Shown piece by piece: positions 6,163 through 7,177 of a stretch of DNA of 7,177 nucleotides. Under the pieces are notes generated by a model that saw only the letters and a program-made list of their open reading frames with translations, was not told the origin of the DNA and did no database searches. The stretch is taken from the NCBI GenBank assembly GCA_958427895.1, contig CAUADW010000080.1, positions 1 to 7,177 on the forward strand. The letters run 5' to 3'. How positions within the stretch are numbered: position 1 is the stretch's first letter; each line of letters begins with the position of its first letter. Source of the DNA: an uncultured Collinsella sp. GTDB taxonomy: Bacteria; Actinomycetota; Coriobacteriia; Coriobacteriales; Coriobacteriaceae. A program made the position numbers and the translations under genes.

Positions 6163-6987
6163 CTAGTCGAGCACGACAAGCTCGGCGGGATCGTAATCCA
6201 CGCCCATAAACGTAAGGCCGCAGGCAGGAGCCGTGGGGCCCGCAGCGGTACGGTCGCAAGCATCGATGACCTCGCGCATCCACTCGGGTTCACGGCGATG
6301 CATGCCAATCTCGACAAGCGTGCCCACGATCGTGCGGACCATCGAATGCAGAAACGCATTGCCCTCGATGGTAAACGTCAGAATGTCCTCGCCAAACGCA
6401 ACCTCATGGCCAAACTCGGCACGCATCACGCAGCGATGCGTGGGCTTGCCAACGGCCGAGGCAACCTTGCAAAAGCTTTTAAAGTCCTGCTCGCCCAGCA
6501 GCGCGGGGCAGGCAGCAGACATAGCATCAACATCCAAGGGATAGCGATGCCACCACACGGCACCGCGGGACAGTACGGGGCGCGCATCTCGATCGGCAAT
6601 ACGGTACGTATACGTACGGGAACGCGCGTCAAAACGTGCAGAAAAGCCTTTACGGGCCCTGTAGACCTCGTTTATGGCGATATCTTTGGGCAGCAGGGCA
6701 TCCATAGCCCGCAGCCACCTACGGCGCGTCAAGGCGAGCTCAGCGTCCGTTACGGGCACGCTGATGTACTGAGCCACTGCATGTACGCCGGCATCGGTGC
6801 GCCCTGCGCACGTCAGGTCGATCGGACGGCGCAGGAGCGTCTCGATAGCGCGGCGCAGCTCGCCCGCAACCGTCGTCTGGCCAGGCTGCTCGGCAAAGCC
6901 GCTATAGGACGAGCCATCGTAGGCCACGCGGAAAACGAGCGTGGCGTCGAGCTCGGGAATCGAATTGAAATCAGACGGCGCGGTCAT
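6163..6987 (-). CDS. truA: tRNA pseudouridine(38-40) synthase TruA
   Basis: This 274-residue enzyme converts uridines 38, 39 and 40 in the tRNA anticodon arm to pseudouridine. The N-terminal strand FRVAYDGSSYSGFAEQPG (19-36) is typical. The catalytic loop AGRTDAGVHA (61-70) contains nucleophile Asp65. RSRTYTYRI (122-130) supplies the conserved Tyr of the active site. EGNAFLHSMVRTIVGTLVEIG (208-228) and APACGLTF (253-260) are the C-terminal family motifs. Length is normal and all key residues are present. The start is the ATG at 6987 with GGGAG five bases upstream; an in-frame TTG at 7002 lacks such a site. The gene follows rplQ, a common arrangement, but a terminator lies between them, leaving 35 bases for any separate promoter. 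Confidence 0.96.
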   Translation of the reverse strand: MTAPSDFNSIPELDATLVFRVAYDGSSYSGFAEQPGQTTVAGELRRAIETLLRRPIDLTCAGRTDAGVHAVAQYISVPVTDAELALTRRRWLRAMDALLPKDIAINEVYRARKGFSARFDARSRTYTYRIADRDARPVLSRGAVWWHRYPLDVDAMSAACPALLGEQDFKSFCKVASAVGKPTHRCVMRAEFGHEVAFGEDILTFTIEGNAFLHSMVRTIVGTLVEIGMHRREPEWMREVIDACDRTAAGPTAPACGLTFMGVDYDPAELVVLD

Positions 6988-6992
6988 GGGCG

Positions 6993-6997
6993 CTCCC
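6993..6997 (-). promoter_or_regulatory. Shine-Dalgarno that decides the TruA start
   Basis: GGGAG on the minus strand is five bases before the ATG at 6987. It lies inside the five-codon extension that would result from starting at TTG 7002, which argues for the ATG. Confidence 0.7.
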
Positions 6998-7022
6998 AAC
7001 AAACAGGCAATGGCATTTCGAC

Positions 7023-7053
7023 AAAAAAAGAGGGGTACGCGAACGTACCCCTC
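7023..7053 (-). terminator. Intrinsic terminator between rplQ and truA
   Basis: On the minus strand GAGGGGUACG (7053-7044) pairs perfectly over ten bases with CGUACCCCUC (7039-7030) around a UUCG tetraloop. Seven U follow (7029-7023). It begins 26 bases after the upstream stop codon and should end most of the ribosomal-protein transcript. Confidence 0.92.
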
Positions 7054-7079
7054 GAATATAGCCTATGCAGACGGATTGT

Positions 7080-7177
7080 CTACTCAGCGGTCTCCTCAGC
7101 AGGAGCCTCCTCGGCAGTCTCGACCTTCTTGGGAGCAGCGGCCTTCTTGGGGGCCGGAGCAGCCTTCTTGGCCTTAG
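7080..7177 (-). CDS. rplQ: Probable ribosomal protein L17, C-terminal tail only
   Basis: Only the last 31 complete codons and the stop are in the window; the gene enters from the right edge. The visible residues are an Ala/Lys/Pro-rich stretch with repeated PKKA units, then an acidic end (VETAEEAPAEETAE). Actinobacterial L17 often carries such an extension beyond the conserved fold, and rplQ commonly precedes truA, so L17 of the 50S subunit is the best reading. The visible part is low-complexity and cannot prove it alone; another ribosomal protein or a histone-like protein with an Ala/Lys tail is possible. A strong terminator follows, as expected at the end of a ribosomal-protein operon. Confidence 0.62.
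   Translation of the reverse strand, partial: KAKKAAPAPKKAAAPKKVETAEEAPAEETAE

Noticed and set aside
6604..6617. Perfect 14-bp palindrome GTACGTATACGTAC
   Set aside because: It lies inside truA and comes from the Thr-Tyr-Thr-Tyr codons of the conserved RTYTYR motif, so coding explains it.
1..7177. CRISPR array, tRNA, rRNA, insertion sequence or toxin-antitoxin pair
   Set aside because: No regularly spaced repeats, cloverleaf signatures, transposase motifs or paired small genes were seen on either strand.

Overview
The window looks like chromosomal DNA from a high-GC actinobacterium, most likely class Coriobacteriia and probably close to Collinsella. This is an inference from the GC-rich third positions, the rplQ-truA gene order, an L17-like protein with an Ala/Lys/Pro/Glu-rich tail, and the general look of the proteins. 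No 16S or other phylogenetic marker is present to prove it. I see no insertion sequence, phage gene, CRISPR array, tRNA or rRNA.

Layout. (1) Bases 1-1834, minus strand: a U32-family protein, cut by the window edge at its C-terminus, of the group now linked to RNA hydroxylation and iron-sulfur cofactors. (2) Bases 1835-1996: a divergent intergenic region. (3) Bases 1997-4201, plus strand: a complete bifunctional class A penicillin-binding protein with a long low-complexity C-terminal tail, followed by a strong intrinsic terminator. (4) Bases 4202-4390: a convergent gap holding that terminator and a second one facing the other way. (5) Bases 4391-4828, minus: the arginine repressor ArgR. (6) Bases 4829-4960: a more AT-rich gap containing a perfect 13-bp inverted repeat. 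(7) Bases 4961-6001, minus: a family-2-like glycosyltransferase whose usual catalytic signatures look eroded. (8) Bases 6163-6987, minus: the tRNA pseudouridine synthase TruA. (9) Bases 7023-7053: a perfect minus-strand terminator between rplQ and truA. (10) Bases 7080-7177, minus: the C-terminal end of what is probably ribosomal protein L17.

How the genes relate. From right to left on the minus strand the order is rplQ (end), terminator, truA, glycosyltransferase, argR, terminator. rplQ and truA belong to the translation machinery and often sit together. The glycosyltransferase and argR appear to be separate units that happen to follow. PBP1 works in cell-wall synthesis and stands alone as a plus-strand unit. 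The U32 gene points away from it and may share a regulatory region with it.

Most of the window is housekeeping. The parts that deserve a second look are the degenerate glycosyltransferase, the paired TTTCGAAA palindromes between it and argR, the repetitive PBP tail, and the terminator with almost no promoter space before truA. I did not find a convincing new multi-gene system.
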